A stretch of 47,572 bases of DNA from Phycisphaerae bacterium (GCA_029858345.1 JAOUFG010000006.1:1-47572), one strand, 5' to 3'; shown: positions 7,704 to 17,527, counted from the first letter of the stretch. The notes: generated by a model from the sequence alone, not told the origin. Translations and numbers: made by a program.

Positions 7704-8948
7704 ATGGCAAAGACAAAAGCGGAAAAGGTGGTTTTGGCTTACAGCGGCGGGTTGGATACGAGTGTGATCCTGCCGTGGCTGAAAGAGACGTATGGGTATG
7801 ATGTGGTGGCGTTTGCCGCCGAACTTGGGCAGGGCAGCGAACTGGTCGGCATTAAGAAAAAGGCGATGGCGACCGGTGCGGTCAAGTGCATCGTGGCCGA
7901 TTTGCGGAAGGAATTCGTCGAAGATTACCTCTGGCCAATGCTCAAGAGCGGTGCGGTCTATGAAAACGGCTACCTGCTGGGCACCAGCATCGCCCGCCCG
8001 CTGATCGCGAAAAAGCAGGTCGAGATCGCCCACGCCGAAGGGGCCACCGCCGTTTCGCACGGGGCCACCGGCAAGGGGAACGACCAAGTGCGGTTCGAAC
8101 TGACATTTCTGGCGCTGGACCCGTCGCTGCGGATCATCGCGCCGTGGAAGGACCCGAATTTTACCCTGACCAGCCGGGAGGCGGCGGTTGATTATGCTAA
8201 AAAGCACAATGTGCCGATTGCACAGTCGAAAAAGAAAATCTATTCGCAGGACCGAAATCTCTGGCATATCAGCCATGAGGGTGCCGACCTCGAAGACCCG
8301 TGGAACGAGCCGAAGGATAACCTGTTTGTCATGAGCCGGCCGGTTTCAAAGGCTCCGAACAAGGCGGACTATGTTGAGATCGGTTTCGAGCAGGGCATTC
8401 CGGTTAAGTTGAACGGTCGAGCCATCGGCGGTGTAAAGATGATCGAAAAGCTCAATGAGATCGGCGGCCTGCACGGTGTCGGTCAGGATGACCTCGTTGA
8501 GAATCGGCTGGTCGGTATGAAATCCCGGGGAGTCTATGAAACGCCCGGCGGAACCATCCTGGTGACCGCGCATCGGGCGTTGGAAATGCTGACGCTGGAT
8601 CGAGAGACGGCCCATTATAAACAGCAGGTGGCTCTGAAATATGCCGAGATGGTCTATTACGGCCAGTGGTTCTGCAAACTGCGGGAAGCAATCGACGCCT
8701 TTGTCGACGTGACTCAGCAGAATGTGACCGGCACGGTCCGGCTGAAACTGTACAAGGGACAGGCCACGCTGGCAGGTGTCAAGAGCCCCAAGAGCTTGTA
8801 CAACCCGGACCTGGCCAGCTTTACCATGGGCGCCGAGTACAACTCGATGGACGCGACCGGCTTTATCAAGCTGTTCGGTCTGCCGATGCAGGTGGCCGGT
8901 GTCGTGGATCGGCAGAAACCGGCAAAAAAGAAAAAACGAAAGAAATAA
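7704..8948 (+). CDS. argG: Argininosuccinate synthase
   Basis: Joins citrulline and aspartate with ATP to give argininosuccinate, the penultimate step of arginine synthesis, in the cytoplasm. The N-terminal ATP-pyrophosphatase P-loop SGGLDTS (14-20) is intact, followed by the family stretches [17 protein letters not shown] and [15 protein letters not shown]. The length of 414 residues fits the family. The C-terminus ends in a very basic tail (PAKKKKRKK) that is unusual. No clear Shine-Dalgarno site precedes the ATG; the leader here is repeat-derived. It has its own promoter and appears monocistronic. Confidence 0.97.
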   Translation: MAKTKAEKVVLAYSGGLDTSVILPWLKETYGYDVVAFAAELGQGSELVGIKKKAMATGAVKCIVADLRKEFVEDYLWPMLKSGAVYENGYLLGTSIARPLIAKKQVEIAHAEGATAVSHGATGKGNDQVRFELTFLALDPSLRIIAPWKDPNFTLTSREAAVDYAKKHNVPIAQSKKKIYSQDRNLWHISHEGADLEDPWNEPKDNLFVMSRPVSKAPNKADYVEIGFEQGIPVKLNGRAIGGVKMIEKLNEIGGLHGVGQDDLVENRLVGMKSRGVYETPGGTILVTAHRALEMLTLDRETAHYKQQVALKYAEMVYYGQWFCKLREAIDAFVDVTQQNVTGTVRLKLYKGQATLAGVKSPKSLYNPDLASFTMGAEYNSMDATGFIKLFGLPMQVAGVVDRQKPAKKKKRKK

Positions 8949-8954
8949 TGCTTA

Positions 8955-9027
8955 ACCACCGAAGACACTGAGGACACCGAGAAAAAATAATTATAAACAT
9001 TCGGTGTCCTCGGCGTCCTCGGTGGTA
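8955..9027. repeat. Long inverted repeat (27-nt arms) between argG and prepilin peptidase
   Basis: Arms 8955-8981 and 9001-9027 pair at 23 of 27 positions, plus two possible G-U pairs, around a 19-base A/T-rich loop. Each arm has the form ACCACCGAAGACACTGAGG (or its complement), a type of intergenic palindrome also seen in weaker form at 18050-18135. It ends about 30 bases before the next start codon. Confidence 0.85.
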
Positions 9028-9056
9028 AAAATTGAGTTTAGGGATAGGACGGAACT

Positions 9057-10244
9057 ATGGCGGTCGAATGGATTTGGCTGGTGTTTATTTTTGCGTTTGG
9101 TACGTGTATCGGCAGTTTCCTCAATGTGGTGATCTACCGTCTGCCGCGTGAGAAATCGCTGGTATCGCCGCCGTCGGCCTGTCCATCGTGTAATACCCCG
9201 ATTCGATTTTACAACAATATCCCTCTTTTCTCATGGCTTCTGCTGCGGGGCAAGTGTCCGGATTGCAAGGCGACGATCTCAGCCCGGTATTTTCTGGTGG
9301 AATTGCTTACGGCGATTTGTTTTGGCGGGCTGTATTTGTGGATTTTCTGGTTTGGCCAACGTGCGACGGGAATTGAGGGGGCAACCGCCATGACGCAGTT
9401 TTTCGCTGGCGGCGGCTGGCTGTTCTTTCTGGTCAATATTGCACTGATCGCGACATTTCTGGCCGCTTCGGCGATTGATATGGAATTGTGGATCATTCCG
9501 CTGGAATTGTGCTGGTTTGTGACGATCGCGGGATTCATCGGTTCGGGGGTTGCTGAGTTTGTCATAGGATCGAAAGCGGTCCTTGAATTTGACCTTTTTC
9601 CGACGGTTGTTCATTCACCCACCTTCGCGGCGATTACGGTTGGCGGTTTGGTCGGGCTTGTTGTATCCCTTATCGGGCTGTTTACCGGGGCCATCAAACC
9701 CAGTTATGAGATGGCTGAAGATGAAGAGGGCGATTGTGAAGAAGCGGTGAAATCACAGGAAAATGAGCCGGAATACAATGACCGCCTGGAAATCCTCAAA
9801 GAAGTCGTTTTCCTGCTGCCGGTTATGATTGGGGCACTTGTCGCGGTGCAGATTACCCGGATGCCCCCCGTGGCAGAGAAATGGGATTCTTTTGTCGCTT
9901 TTCCGGTTGTTTCCGGACTGCTGGGGTCGGTTGGCGGATATCTGGCTGGGTGTACGGTCGTCTGGGCGACCCGGATTTTCGGTACATTGGCCTTTAATAA
10001 GGAGGCGATGGGACTGGGGGATGTGCACCTGATGGGAGCCGCCGGAGCGGTGATCGGAGCCAAATGGGTGGTGCTGGCGTTCTTTCTGGCGCCGTTTTTG
10101 GGGATTACGTGGGCACTGTACCAGGCACTATTTAAAAAAATGCGGCAAATTCCTTATGGTCCCTTCTTGTCATTGGCCGTGTTTGCTGTTATTATCTTTC
10201 ATGATTGGATGCAACGGATTCTAATGAACTTTTATGGATTTTAG
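9057..10244 (+). CDS. pilD: Prepilin leader peptidase / N-methyltransferase (A24 family)
   Basis: Inner-membrane aspartic protease that removes leader peptides from type IV pilins or type II secretion pseudopilins and methylates the new N-terminus. The N-terminal methylase-type part is complete, including the paired zinc motifs CPSC (42-45) and CPDC (67-70). Catalytic Asp residues fit Asp141 ([11 protein letters not shown]) and Asp322 (GLGDVHLM). Many hydrophobic helices. At 395 residues it is longer than the usual ~250-290: an acidic cytoplasmic-looking insertion (~215-250) separates the two halves of the peptidase domain. An AGGA site precedes the ATG. Pilin genes are not in the window; comEC nearby is consistent with DNA uptake. 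Confidence 0.93.
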   Translation: MAVEWIWLVFIFAFGTCIGSFLNVVIYRLPREKSLVSPPSACPSCNTPIRFYNNIPLFSWLLLRGKCPDCKATISARYFLVELLTAICFGGLYLWIFWFGQRATGIEGATAMTQFFAGGGWLFFLVNIALIATFLAASAIDMELWIIPLELCWFVTIAGFIGSGVAEFVIGSKAVLEFDLFPTVVHSPTFAAITVGGLVGLVVSLIGLFTGAIKPSYEMAEDEEGDCEEAVKSQENEPEYNDRLEILKEVVFLLPVMIGALVAVQITRMPPVAEKWDSFVAFPVVSGLLGSVGGYLAGCTVVWATRIFGTLAFNKEAMGLGDVHLMGAAGAVIGAKWVVLAFFLAPFLGITWALYQALFKKMRQIPYGPFLSLAVFAVIIFHDWMQRILMNFYGF

Positions 10245-10271
10245 TTTTTAAAACATGAAATGGAGGTCCAA

Positions 10272-10928
10272 ATGAAACACGCTGTGAAAAAAATGGTCGT
10301 CGTTTGTAGTGTTATGGTCGCGATATCGATGCTGACCGGATGCACCAACTGGAAGAAGAAATACAATTCTTTGGATGTTGAGCATCAGAACCTCAAAGGC
10401 CTGTATGAAAGCTGTATTACCTCGTTAGATACTTCCGCAGAGCAACAGGCCCGGATGAGTCAGGAACTGGAAAACCTGAAAAAACAGCTTGCTCAGGGCA
10501 AGACCGCTTCTCAGGCAACGGGCTTTAAAGGCGATGTAAAGGTCGATGAAGCGGCGGGAACCATTACCGTGACGCTGTCGAACTCGATTCTTTTCAGTTC
10601 CGGAAAGGCCACCCTGAAAAATGCGACCAGTTCTGAACTGGATGATATTTACCGTGTTCTGCGCGAACGCTACAGCGGCAGCCAGGTTGACGTGGTGGGG
10701 CACACGGATACCGATCCGATCGTAAAGACAAAGAACTTGTGGAAAGACAACTGGGATCTGTCCGCCGGCCGTGCGTTAACGGTTCTGCGTTACCTGGTTG
10801 ACAAGGGCGTCAGACCTGAAAAGGTTCGCGGTGTTGCCTGCGGTCAGGCCCGCCCGGTGGCGTCGAATGCAACGGCAGCCGGAAAGGCCAAAAATCGCCG
10901 TGTTGAAATCGTTGTTCACATGAGGTAG
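10272..10928 (+). CDS. OmpA-domain lipoprotein (Pal-like)
   Basis: A lipoprotein with an N-terminal signal ending in LTGC, a helical, probably coiled-coil segment (roughly residues 25-80), and a C-terminal OmpA-like peptidoglycan-binding domain (roughly 95-218). The domain carries ILFSSGKATLK, VVGHTDTDP, LSAGRALTVLRYL and a closing NRRVEIVV, which are the conserved OmpA/Pal/MotB positions. GGAGG at 10262-10266 sets the start at 10272; an ATG at 10260 overlaps that site and is rejected. It follows the prepilin peptidase by 27 bases and is probably cotranscribed. Likely role: tethering the outer membrane to the murein. Pal itself is shorter and comes with Tol genes, which are absent here. Confidence 0.9.
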   Translation: MKHAVKKMVVVCSVMVAISMLTGCTNWKKKYNSLDVEHQNLKGLYESCITSLDTSAEQQARMSQELENLKKQLAQGKTASQATGFKGDVKVDEAAGTITVTLSNSILFSSGKATLKNATSSELDDIYRVLRERYSGSQVDVVGHTDTDPIVKTKNLWKDNWDLSAGRALTVLRYLVDKGVRPEKVRGVACGQARPVASNATAAGKAKNRRVEIVVHMR

Positions 10929-10960
10929 TTTTTAGTTCTTAGGTCTTAGTTCGTAGTTAA
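10929..10960. repeat. Interspersed repeat fragment (TTAGTTCTTAG...TAGTTCGTAG)
   Basis: It reads AGTTCTTAGGTCTTAGTTCG and is the inverted relative of 1343-1371 (GAACTAAGAACTCC). It lies between the stop codons of the converging OmpA-domain and comEC genes and supplies the comEC stop. Confidence 0.5.
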
Positions 10961-13545
10961 GGATTCGGCCTTTGGCCGAGACTGTTTTCAGGATTTAGAT
11001 AGCCGGCGGCACTGAGTGTGCCGTCGGTTTTTATTTTGATGCTGACGGCGCCGTCTTTTGCGGTATGAAATATTTGCATACCGGAACCGGCGGCGGGCTG
11101 ATAGGTGTTTGTCATGTTTCGCTGTGAGCCGCTTGCGATCACGACAGCGGGATTGAGGTGTTCGACGAAACCATTGTCCAGGTTGTTCGTGGAACCGTGA
11201 TGCGGCAGGACCAGGACATCCACAGTCATATCAGGATACAACCCCATCAATTGCTGTTGGGCTTGACGTTCAATGTCGCCGCACAGGAGAATCTGTCGGT
11301 TGGCGTATCGGATCAACAGGACTTCGGACTTGTCATTCTCGGAGACAGAGGAATCCTTCACGATTTCGTCACCCGGCCAGATGGATTGAATTGCCAGTCC
11401 CTTTGGCCCGGTGTAATTTCGGGTGCTTGTAAGCTCATGCCCTGCGCGGATAAGTCCATCATAGAGCTCCTTTTCAACGGAGGGCGTTTGAGCTGTTTGC
11501 AGCAGGATGTGATTGGCGCAGATGTTTTTCACGTTGACATACGCCACGAGGTCGCCGACGGCATTGATGTGGTCCAGGTCACCGTGACTGAGATACACGG
11601 TGTCCAATGAGAAGATGCTCTGGTGCTGCAAATAAGGGAAGATGGTTTTATGGGCGATGTTTTTGTTCGTGATGGAGCCGGCGTCAAAGAGGATGTGTTC
11701 GTTGTTAGGGCCCGACAGCACGATGCATTGTCCATGACCGACGGACAGGCAGGTCATTTCCAGGGTGTTTCTGTTCTTGATGTCGATATGCCGCGAGATG
11801 CCCGGAAAAAGAAAGCATACAACCATCAAGCCAAACACGACTTTTCGTGCGAGTCGGTATCTGTGCGGCAGAAGACAGATAGCCAGTATCAACAGATAAA
11901 TAAACAGCACCAGCGACAGACGGGGGCGATAGGAGACGATCTGTACGAAATCAATTTTTGACAACAGCACCACAAGGCGTTCGAGGCCTCGTGCGGCGAG
12001 GTTCAGTATCCAGCCGAAAACAGCGGCCAGCGTGGGAATGATGCCGGACAACAGGATCTTGAGAAATCCCGCGTACAGGATGGCTAATACGAACGGCAGT
12101 GCAATAATGGTCCACAGCGGCGACAATGGATTGATTCTGCCGAAGTAATACAGCAGAATCGGGGCGATGGTCAGCCAGATGGAAACCCCGATGGCAAGCA
12201 GTTCAATCACACCATGCAGAAAATGCTGCGCTGCGATAAAACGTTTCAGATAGGGTACAAGCGGATAAAACAAACGGACGAGGAGTTGATACCGCACGGC
12301 CGGATAAAACAGCAGGATGCCGAGAACGGACATGAACGATAGCTGCCAACCTGCGGAAAACAGTTCATAGGGCCGAAAGAACAAGAGTGCCATGGCCGAC
12401 AGAGCCAGTGTGTTGAGGGGATTGGCCTGCTGCCTGAACAGGACGGACGCAAAGAAGAAGCAGCTTAGAAAAACGGCTCGCAGGGTTGGAGCACGCGGCG
12501 GCACGACCATTGCGTAGAGCAGGATCAGGACAATGCACAGCACGGCGCGGGGGCGCTTAGGCAGACCGGTCATCCGCAGGACCAGCCAGAGCGACCCGGC
12601 CAGAATGCCGACGTGCATCCCGGACAAGCTGATGAAGTGGGCCAGATTGGTGTCGCGAAAGGCGGCCATGACGTGCGGGTTGACACTGCTCCGGCGGCCC
12701 AGCAGCAGGGCGGAAACCATCGCCCGCACGTCGGTGTCGGTCACCGATTCGTCCAGCAGCGAAGCGGATGTCAGGCGGTAAAGGGCGGACCGTGCTTTTG
12801 ACAAAAAAGACGGAGCGCCGTCAATGACTTCGACGCCCTCTTTGAGGGGTACGGATGCGGCGATGGTAACGCCTCGTTGGGCCATGTATCGGGACAGATC
12901 AAACTGGCCGGGATTGGGCGACGGCGAAAAGCGGCTCAGCCAGCACGTGATTCGGACGGTGTTGCCGGGTTGAACATGGGCGATGGGCTCATCGGTCTGT
13001 ACACGGACCTTGCCGGTGGTCTTCTGCCGGCCGTCAGCGGTGTTCAAGTGGGTTGTTTCGAGATAGAATGAGCTTTTTGAATTCAGCCACGGGATGGATG
13101 AAAGACCGGTTCGCTGTTGGTCGGTGCGGATCGGCGAGATGACCGTACCTTCCAGCGTGGCCAGTTCACGTTCCGTATCAAAATAGCGGCCGATGTGATC
13201 GGGCGGAATGTCGATGAGGGTATAATACCGCATCATTCCCAGCGTCAATACAATCGAGCAGGAACCGATTAGTGCCAATCGCAAGCGGGTGTTTGCGTTG
13301 GCAGGGATACAGCATATCAATACGATCCCGTTGAGAAGGATTGCAGAGATGAGAATGCTCCAGAGGTAACGTATCGAAGGCAGGTTGTCCGCGATGATGA
13401 TGCCAATCAAGAATGCGATTGCAAAGGGAAGGATGGGAGCGGTGGTAAAGGTTTTATGAAGCAACGGCTGCGTGCGGGTTTCAGCGTCCAACCGCTGGAG
13501 GTTCAAACGGATCAGGTCGGTTTCGTCAAAGCTCCTTCGTTTCAT
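10957..13545 (-). CDS. comEC: ComEC/Rec2-family DNA uptake channel protein
   Basis: An inner-membrane protein that carries single-stranded DNA into the cytoplasm in natural transformation. At 862 residues it has the full three-part layout: an N-terminal DUF4131-like region with two or three helices, the Competence helical-bundle domain with the diagnostic LSGMHVGI motif, and a C-terminal metallo-beta-lactamase-like domain. In the last, VGHGQ replaces the usual VGQGD, but the metal-site motifs SHGDLDH and LPHHGS are present. The final residues (LGQRPNP) and the stop are formed by the intergenic repeat that abuts 10929-10960. It is the last gene of the operon that begins at 19056, 78 bases behind serS. 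A hydrolase lacking uptake function is less likely, given all domains are kept. Confidence 0.93.
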   Translation of the reverse strand: MKRRSFDETDLIRLNLQRLDAETRTQPLLHKTFTTAPILPFAIAFLIGIIIADNLPSIRYLWSILISAILLNGIVLICCIPANANTRLRLALIGSCSIVLTLGMMRYYTLIDIPPDHIGRYFDTERELATLEGTVISPIRTDQQRTGLSSIPWLNSKSSFYLETTHLNTADGRQKTTGKVRVQTDEPIAHVQPGNTVRITCWLSRFSPSPNPGQFDLSRYMAQRGVTIAASVPLKEGVEVIDGAPSFLSKARSALYRLTSASLLDESVTDTDVRAMVSALLLGRRSSVNPHVMAAFRDTNLAHFISLSGMHVGILAGSLWLVLRMTGLPKRPRAVLCIVLILLYAMVVPPRAPTLRAVFLSCFFFASVLFRQQANPLNTLALSAMALLFFRPYELFSAGWQLSFMSVLGILLFYPAVRYQLLVRLFYPLVPYLKRFIAAQHFLHGVIELLAIGVSIWLTIAPILLYYFGRINPLSPLWTIIALPFVLAILYAGFLKILLSGIIPTLAAVFGWILNLAARGLERLVVLLSKIDFVQIVSYRPRLSLVLFIYLLILAICLLPHRYRLARKVVFGLMVVCFLFPGISRHIDIKNRNTLEMTCLSVGHGQCIVLSGPNNEHILFDAGSITNKNIAHKTIFPYLQHQSIFSLDTVYLSHGDLDHINAVGDLVAYVNVKNICANHILLQTAQTPSVEKELYDGLIRAGHELTSTRNYTGPKGLAIQSIWPGDEIVKDSSVSENDKSEVLLIRYANRQILLCGDIERQAQQQLMGLYPDMTVDVLVLPHHGSTNNLDNGFVEHLNPAVVIASGSQRNMTNTYQPAAGSGMQIFHTAKDGAVSIKIKTDGTLSAAGYLNPENSLGQRPNP

Positions 13546-13623
13546 GGCTCTTGGCTACATTATCAGTGACTTGGTATCATGTTTTCATGACGCAATCGGG
13601 CAGCTTGCGTTGCCGCGCTGTTG

Positions 13624-14895
13624 TTATTTGGGTACGATTTTCTCCTGTCCCTGCATATAAGGCCGCAACACTTCCGGAATTGTCACGCTGCCGTCCGTGT
13701 TTTGGTACAGTTCCAGAATCGGAATCAGTACCCGTGGCGAGGCGATCACGGTGTTATTGAGCGTATGACAGAAGACGTTTTTGCCCTGTGCGTTTTTGTA
13801 CCGCAGATTCATCCGGCGGGCCTGGAATTCGTAGAAGCGGCTGGCCGAATGCGTTTCGCCGTAGCTGTTGCGAGAGGGCATCCATGTTTCGATGTCGTAT
13901 TTCATTGCCTGACCGCGGCCGAGGTCGCCGGTGCAGACATTAACCACGCGGTAGGGCAGGTTCATGGCCTGCAGGACGGCTTCGGAGTTGGCCAATATCT
14001 CAAGGTGGTATTCTTTGCTTTTTTCGATGTCGTTTTCGCCGATAATGACCTGTTCCACCTTGTCAAACTGGTGGATGCGGTACAGTCCGCGTGTGTCTTT
14101 GCCCGCGGCACCGGCTTCACGGCGAAAACAGGTGCTCAAAGCGACAGATTTGACGGGCAGTTGTTCTTCGGTGAGTATTTCGCCGGAGTGATAGGCCGTT
14201 ACCGGCACTTCCGCGGTGCCTGCCAAATTCAACCCATCCCGCTCCATTTGATAGGTCTGCTCTTCGGAGCCGGGAAAGTAGCCCGTGCCGACCATGACCT
14301 CATCCCGCATCAAAAGCGGCACCGACATCGGCGTGTAGCCCTTGCCGATCATAGTGTCCATCGAAAATCGCAATACCGCCCAATGCAGCAGGGCACCTTG
14401 TCCTTTGAGGAAGTAATTTCGCGTTCCGGCTAGTTTAACGCCGCGTTCAATGTCGATAATATCCAAAGCCAAACCTAATTCCACATGGTCCTTGGGCTCA
14501 AAATCAAACTCTCGGATGGCGCCCCATTTTCGCAGTTCGACGTTTTCAGTATCGTCTTCCCCAACCGGCACTTCCGGGTCCGCGGGTTGAGCCACCTGCC
14601 CCATCAGCATATCAAATTCCGGCTGAAGATTCTTAATCGCTTCGTTATAGTCAGCTTCGTCCTGTTTCAGTTTGGACAGGGCGGCAAGAGCTTCTTTCTT
14701 TTTATCCGGATCGAGTTTGGGGATGTCTTTGCCGATGCGGTTTTTCTCGGTGGCGATGTCCTGAAGTTCTTGTTTCTTCTTTAACAGTTCGGCGTCCACC
14801 TCCAGCAGCCGATTGATGTCCACATGAATCTTTTTGACTTTTGCACCGTCAATAAATCTCTGCGGGTTTTCACGAATCAGTTTGATATCAATCAT
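13624..14895 (-). CDS. serS: Seryl-tRNA synthetase
   Basis: Charges tRNA-Ser with serine in the cytoplasm. Full length at 423 residues. The N-terminal tRNA-binding arm is an obvious long coiled coil (roughly residues 25-105, rich in K, E and L). The class II catalytic core follows, with motif 2 as FRREAGAAGKDTRGLYRIHQF and motif 3 in the C-terminal ETHSASRFYEFQARRMNLRY to LNNTVIASPRVL region. Its start lies five bases after the ketosynthase stop, so it is almost certainly cotranscribed with the acyl-chain operon. comEC follows. Confidence 0.97.
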   Translation of the reverse strand: MIDIKLIRENPQRFIDGAKVKKIHVDINRLLEVDAELLKKKQELQDIATEKNRIGKDIPKLDPDKKKEALAALSKLKQDEADYNEAIKNLQPEFDMLMGQVAQPADPEVPVGEDDTENVELRKWGAIREFDFEPKDHVELGLALDIIDIERGVKLAGTRNYFLKGQGALLHWAVLRFSMDTMIGKGYTPMSVPLLMRDEVMVGTGYFPGSEEQTYQMERDGLNLAGTAEVPVTAYHSGEILTEEQLPVKSVALSTCFRREAGAAGKDTRGLYRIHQFDKVEQVIIGENDIEKSKEYHLEILANSEAVLQAMNLPYRVVNVCTGDLGRGQAMKYDIETWMPSRNSYGETHSASRFYEFQARRMNLRYKNAQGKNVFCHTLNNTVIASPRVLIPILELYQNTDGSVTIPEVLRPYMQGQEKIVPK

Positions 14896-14900
14896 AGCTT

Positions 14901-16208
14901 TTATTCCGTAAAACGTCGAATCACCAATACATTATTTTGACCGCCGAAGCCAAAGGATTCATTGATGGCGACGTTGACCTCTTTGGGGCGGGGTTTGTTC
15001 GGGACATAGTCCAGGTCCAGTGCCGGGTCCGGGTCGTTCAGGTTCATGGTCATTGGCAGTATGTTTTCTTCAATTGCTTTGATGCAGGTAATCAATTCGG
15101 CACATCCGGCGGCGCCGATGAGGTGGCCGAGTTGGCTCTTGGCACTGCTGGCCGGGACGTTTTTGGCATGGTCGCCGAAGACGTTTTTAATGGCTTTCGT
15201 TTCAATCGAGTCGTTTTCGGCGGTGCTGGTTCCGTGGGTACTAATGTAGTCGATGTCGGTGATGCCTACGTTCGCATCCTTCAGAGCCGCACGCAGGGCC
15301 TGACCCGCGCCGCGGGCGTCTTCATGCATGTCCGTGACCCGGAAGGCGTCATTACTGCTGCCGAAACCGGTAATTTCGGCAAGGATTTTAGCGCCGCGTT
15401 TTTGAGCGGATTGGAGTGTTTCAAGAATAACAATGGCTGCACCTTCGCCCAACACAAACCCGTCCCGCGTCGCCGAAAAGGGGCGGGAGGCGGTCGTCGG
15501 GTTGTCATTACGGGTGGACAGGGCGGTCAGGCGGTTAAAGCCGGTCACGCCCAGCGGATGAATCATTGAATGTGCCCCGCCGGCGATCATGATGTCGGCC
15601 TTGCCCCTGCGGACGAGCAGGGTCGCCTCGCCCACGGCCTGCGTACTGGCGGCACATGCCGTCAGGCAACTTCGGCTGATGCCGCGGGCTCCGGTCAGGA
15701 TACCGAGATGAGAGACCGGCATATTGGGTTCCTGCCGCAGTTCTGCGGCGGCAGAGGTTTTGGAAACAAATGCTTTGGTCCAGGCTGCCCAGTCCATATT
15801 GCTGTGCTGGTCATCCCAACCCGCCAGAATGGCATTAAAGAAGGCATCTGAATTGACGGCCCCTTCACCGGCGCCAAGATAAATGCCCATGCGAGTACGG
15901 TCAATCGTATCCGATGGCGTGTCGGTTTCAATGTCAATGCCGGACTGCTTGCAGGCCTGGGCACAGGCGGCAACGACGAATCGCGTCCCCCGGTTGCCCT
16001 GATTATGAATTGTTGGATTTTTGACAAATCGGGCCAGGTCAAAATCCTTGACTTCCGCGCCGAAGGTCGTCGGAAAGGTGGATGCGTCAAACAAGGTCGT
16101 CGGGGCCGCGCCGGATTGGCCGGTCATCAGCCCGTTCCACATGTCGTTGACGCTGTGGCCGAGGGGGCAAACAATTCCCATGCCTGTAATGACGACGCGG
16201 TGTTTCAT
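14901..16208 (-). CDS. Beta-ketoacyl-ACP synthase (FabF-type, catalytically complete)
   Basis: Condenses malonyl-ACP with an acyl-ACP. The catalytic triad is visible: Cys185 (CLTACAASTQ), His325 (STHGTST) and His362 (KSQLGHLIGAAG, with Lys357). The start at 16208 (MKHRVVITGMG) overlaps the stop of the upstream ketosynthase-like gene as ATGA, so translation is coupled and a longer upstream reading is rejected. Its length of 435 residues fits FabF. Paired with the chain-length-factor-like partner next door, it probably forms a heterodimer as in type II polyketide and aryl-polyene systems. Plain FabF of fatty acid synthesis is the alternative; no fabD, fabG or fabH is in the cluster. Confidence 0.92.
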   Translation of the reverse strand: MKHRVVITGMGIVCPLGHSVNDMWNGLMTGQSGAAPTTLFDASTFPTTFGAEVKDFDLARFVKNPTIHNQGNRGTRFVVAACAQACKQSGIDIETDTPSDTIDRTRMGIYLGAGEGAVNSDAFFNAILAGWDDQHSNMDWAAWTKAFVSKTSAAAELRQEPNMPVSHLGILTGARGISRSCLTACAASTQAVGEATLLVRRGKADIMIAGGAHSMIHPLGVTGFNRLTALSTRNDNPTTASRPFSATRDGFVLGEGAAIVILETLQSAQKRGAKILAEITGFGSSNDAFRVTDMHEDARGAGQALRAALKDANVGITDIDYISTHGTSTAENDSIETKAIKNVFGDHAKNVPASSAKSQLGHLIGAAGCAELITCIKAIEENILPMTMNLNDPDPALDLDYVPNKPRPKEVNVAINESFGFGGQNNVLVIRRFTE

Positions 16209-17527
16209 TCTGTGTCCCCGTATTTTTTGATGACAATCGCCGCGGTCTGTCCGCCAAAGGAGTAGCCGCAGCACAAAGCATACCGAATCTCTTTTGAAAT
16301 GGCTTTGTTTTGAATGTTCAGTTCGCAGCCGTCGGCGGGAGCGGAAAAATAACTTGCCGGGCCGATTTTGGAGTTGGCGACGGCCAGCGTGGCGGCAATG
16401 ACATCGATGGCGCCCGCCGCGGCCCCGGTGTGGGAGACTATGGCTTTAATCGGCCAGACGGAGATGTTGGCAAGGGCATTACCAAAGATGTTTTTCAGAG
16501 CGGCCGCTTCGGCCCGGTCATCTTCAGGAATACCGGTTCCGGCTGGGATAATCAGGTCGATCTTGTCCGGTTCGATGCCGGATTCTTTAAGTGCCGCTTC
16601 AATTGCGATTTGCAGCCCTTTTCCGTCTTTTTCGAGGCGAACCAAATCGGGGCTGTGGTTATTGCTGGAAGCGGTTCCAATGATTTCGGCGAGAATTGTT
16701 GCTTTTCTGGATTTGGCGAATTCGAGTTCCTCCAGAATGACCATTCCGCCGGCTTCGCCGAAAACGCAGCCGGAGGCGGATTTATCGAAGGGCATACAGG
16801 ACCGGTCAGGCGTATCATTGGCTGTTTCCGTTGACCGCTTGAGCAGGCACTGGCGAAGCATGACGAGGGGGTTGACCTTGGCCTCGCCGCCGCCGCCAAA
16901 GGCAACGTCTGCGTTGCCGCGGGCGACCATTTCAAACGCTTCGGCAATCGCGATGTGACCGGCCGCTTCGCCGCAGGTGATCGTATTGCTGGGGCCTTGA
17001 ATATCATGGATGATCCCGATGTGGCACGGCAGCATATTCGGCAGATATTTCAGCAGCCACAGCGGCGTCAACGTCTGCATTCCGTTAGTGCCCCACTTGT
17101 GGATGTCAAATTGATTGTCTGTTTCGGAAATTTTGACACACGGAGCAATCTCCGGCAGTTCGCAACTGATCAGACCTGCCCCGTAACTGATCGCGGTTCG
17201 TTCCGGCTTGACGGTGGCATCTCCGGCTTCTGAGGCCTTGGTGACAAGGCCGCTGTTTTTAACAGCATCATCCGCGGCGATGACGGACAATTCGATGTCG
17301 CGGCTCATCAGTTTTCCGGCTTTTCGGTAGCTTTTAGGCAGATAGTCCCGCATCTTGTACTCGGGCACCTCGCCGGCCAACTTGCAGGGAAATTCAGCAG
17401 GATCAAATGCTCTGATTTGCCGGATTTCGCAGTGTCCTTCGAGCAGGCCTTCCCATAAGTCACGGCTGGTCAGTCCTAAGGGGGTTACAGCTCCGGTTCC
17501 GGTGATGACAACGCGACGTTCGGTCAT
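16205..17527 (-). CDS. Chain-length-factor-like ketosynthase lacking catalytic Cys and first His
   Basis: A 440-residue member of the FabF/KS fold. Counting from the conserved GxADV anchor, the active-site Cys position is Glu187 (TCGEAAGH); Cys185 is two residues off. The first catalytic His is Ala329 (IPAGTGIP), while Lys361 and the second His366 (KAIVSHTGAA) remain. This pattern resembles chain-length factors (KS-beta), which use Gln at the Cys position, more than an active ketosynthase. It overlaps the following active KS gene as ATGA and the preceding hotdog gene as ATGA, so the three are translationally coupled. Likely role: partner that sets chain length or decarboxylates malonyl-ACP. 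The specific product is unknown. Confidence 0.9.
   Translation of the reverse strand: MTERRVVITGTGAVTPLGLTSRDLWEGLLEGHCEIRQIRAFDPAEFPCKLAGEVPEYKMRDYLPKSYRKAGKLMSRDIELSVIAADDAVKNSGLVTKASEAGDATVKPERTAISYGAGLISCELPEIAPCVKISETDNQFDIHKWGTNGMQTLTPLWLLKYLPNMLPCHIGIIHDIQGPSNTITCGEAAGHIAIAEAFEMVARGNADVAFGGGGEAKVNPLVMLRQCLLKRSTETANDTPDRSCMPFDKSASGCVFGEAGGMVILEELEFAKSRKATILAEIIGTASSNNHSPDLVRLEKDGKGLQIAIEAALKESGIEPDKIDLIIPAGTGIPEDDRAEAAALKNIFGNALANISVWPIKAIVSHTGAAAGAIDVIAATLAVANSKIGPASYFSAPADGCELNIQNKAISKEIRYALCCGYSFGGQTAAIVIKKYGDTE

Noticed and set aside
13621-14433. 270-codon plus-strand frame
   Set aside because: Antisense to serS; it has no homology pattern and is explained by codon-use shadow.
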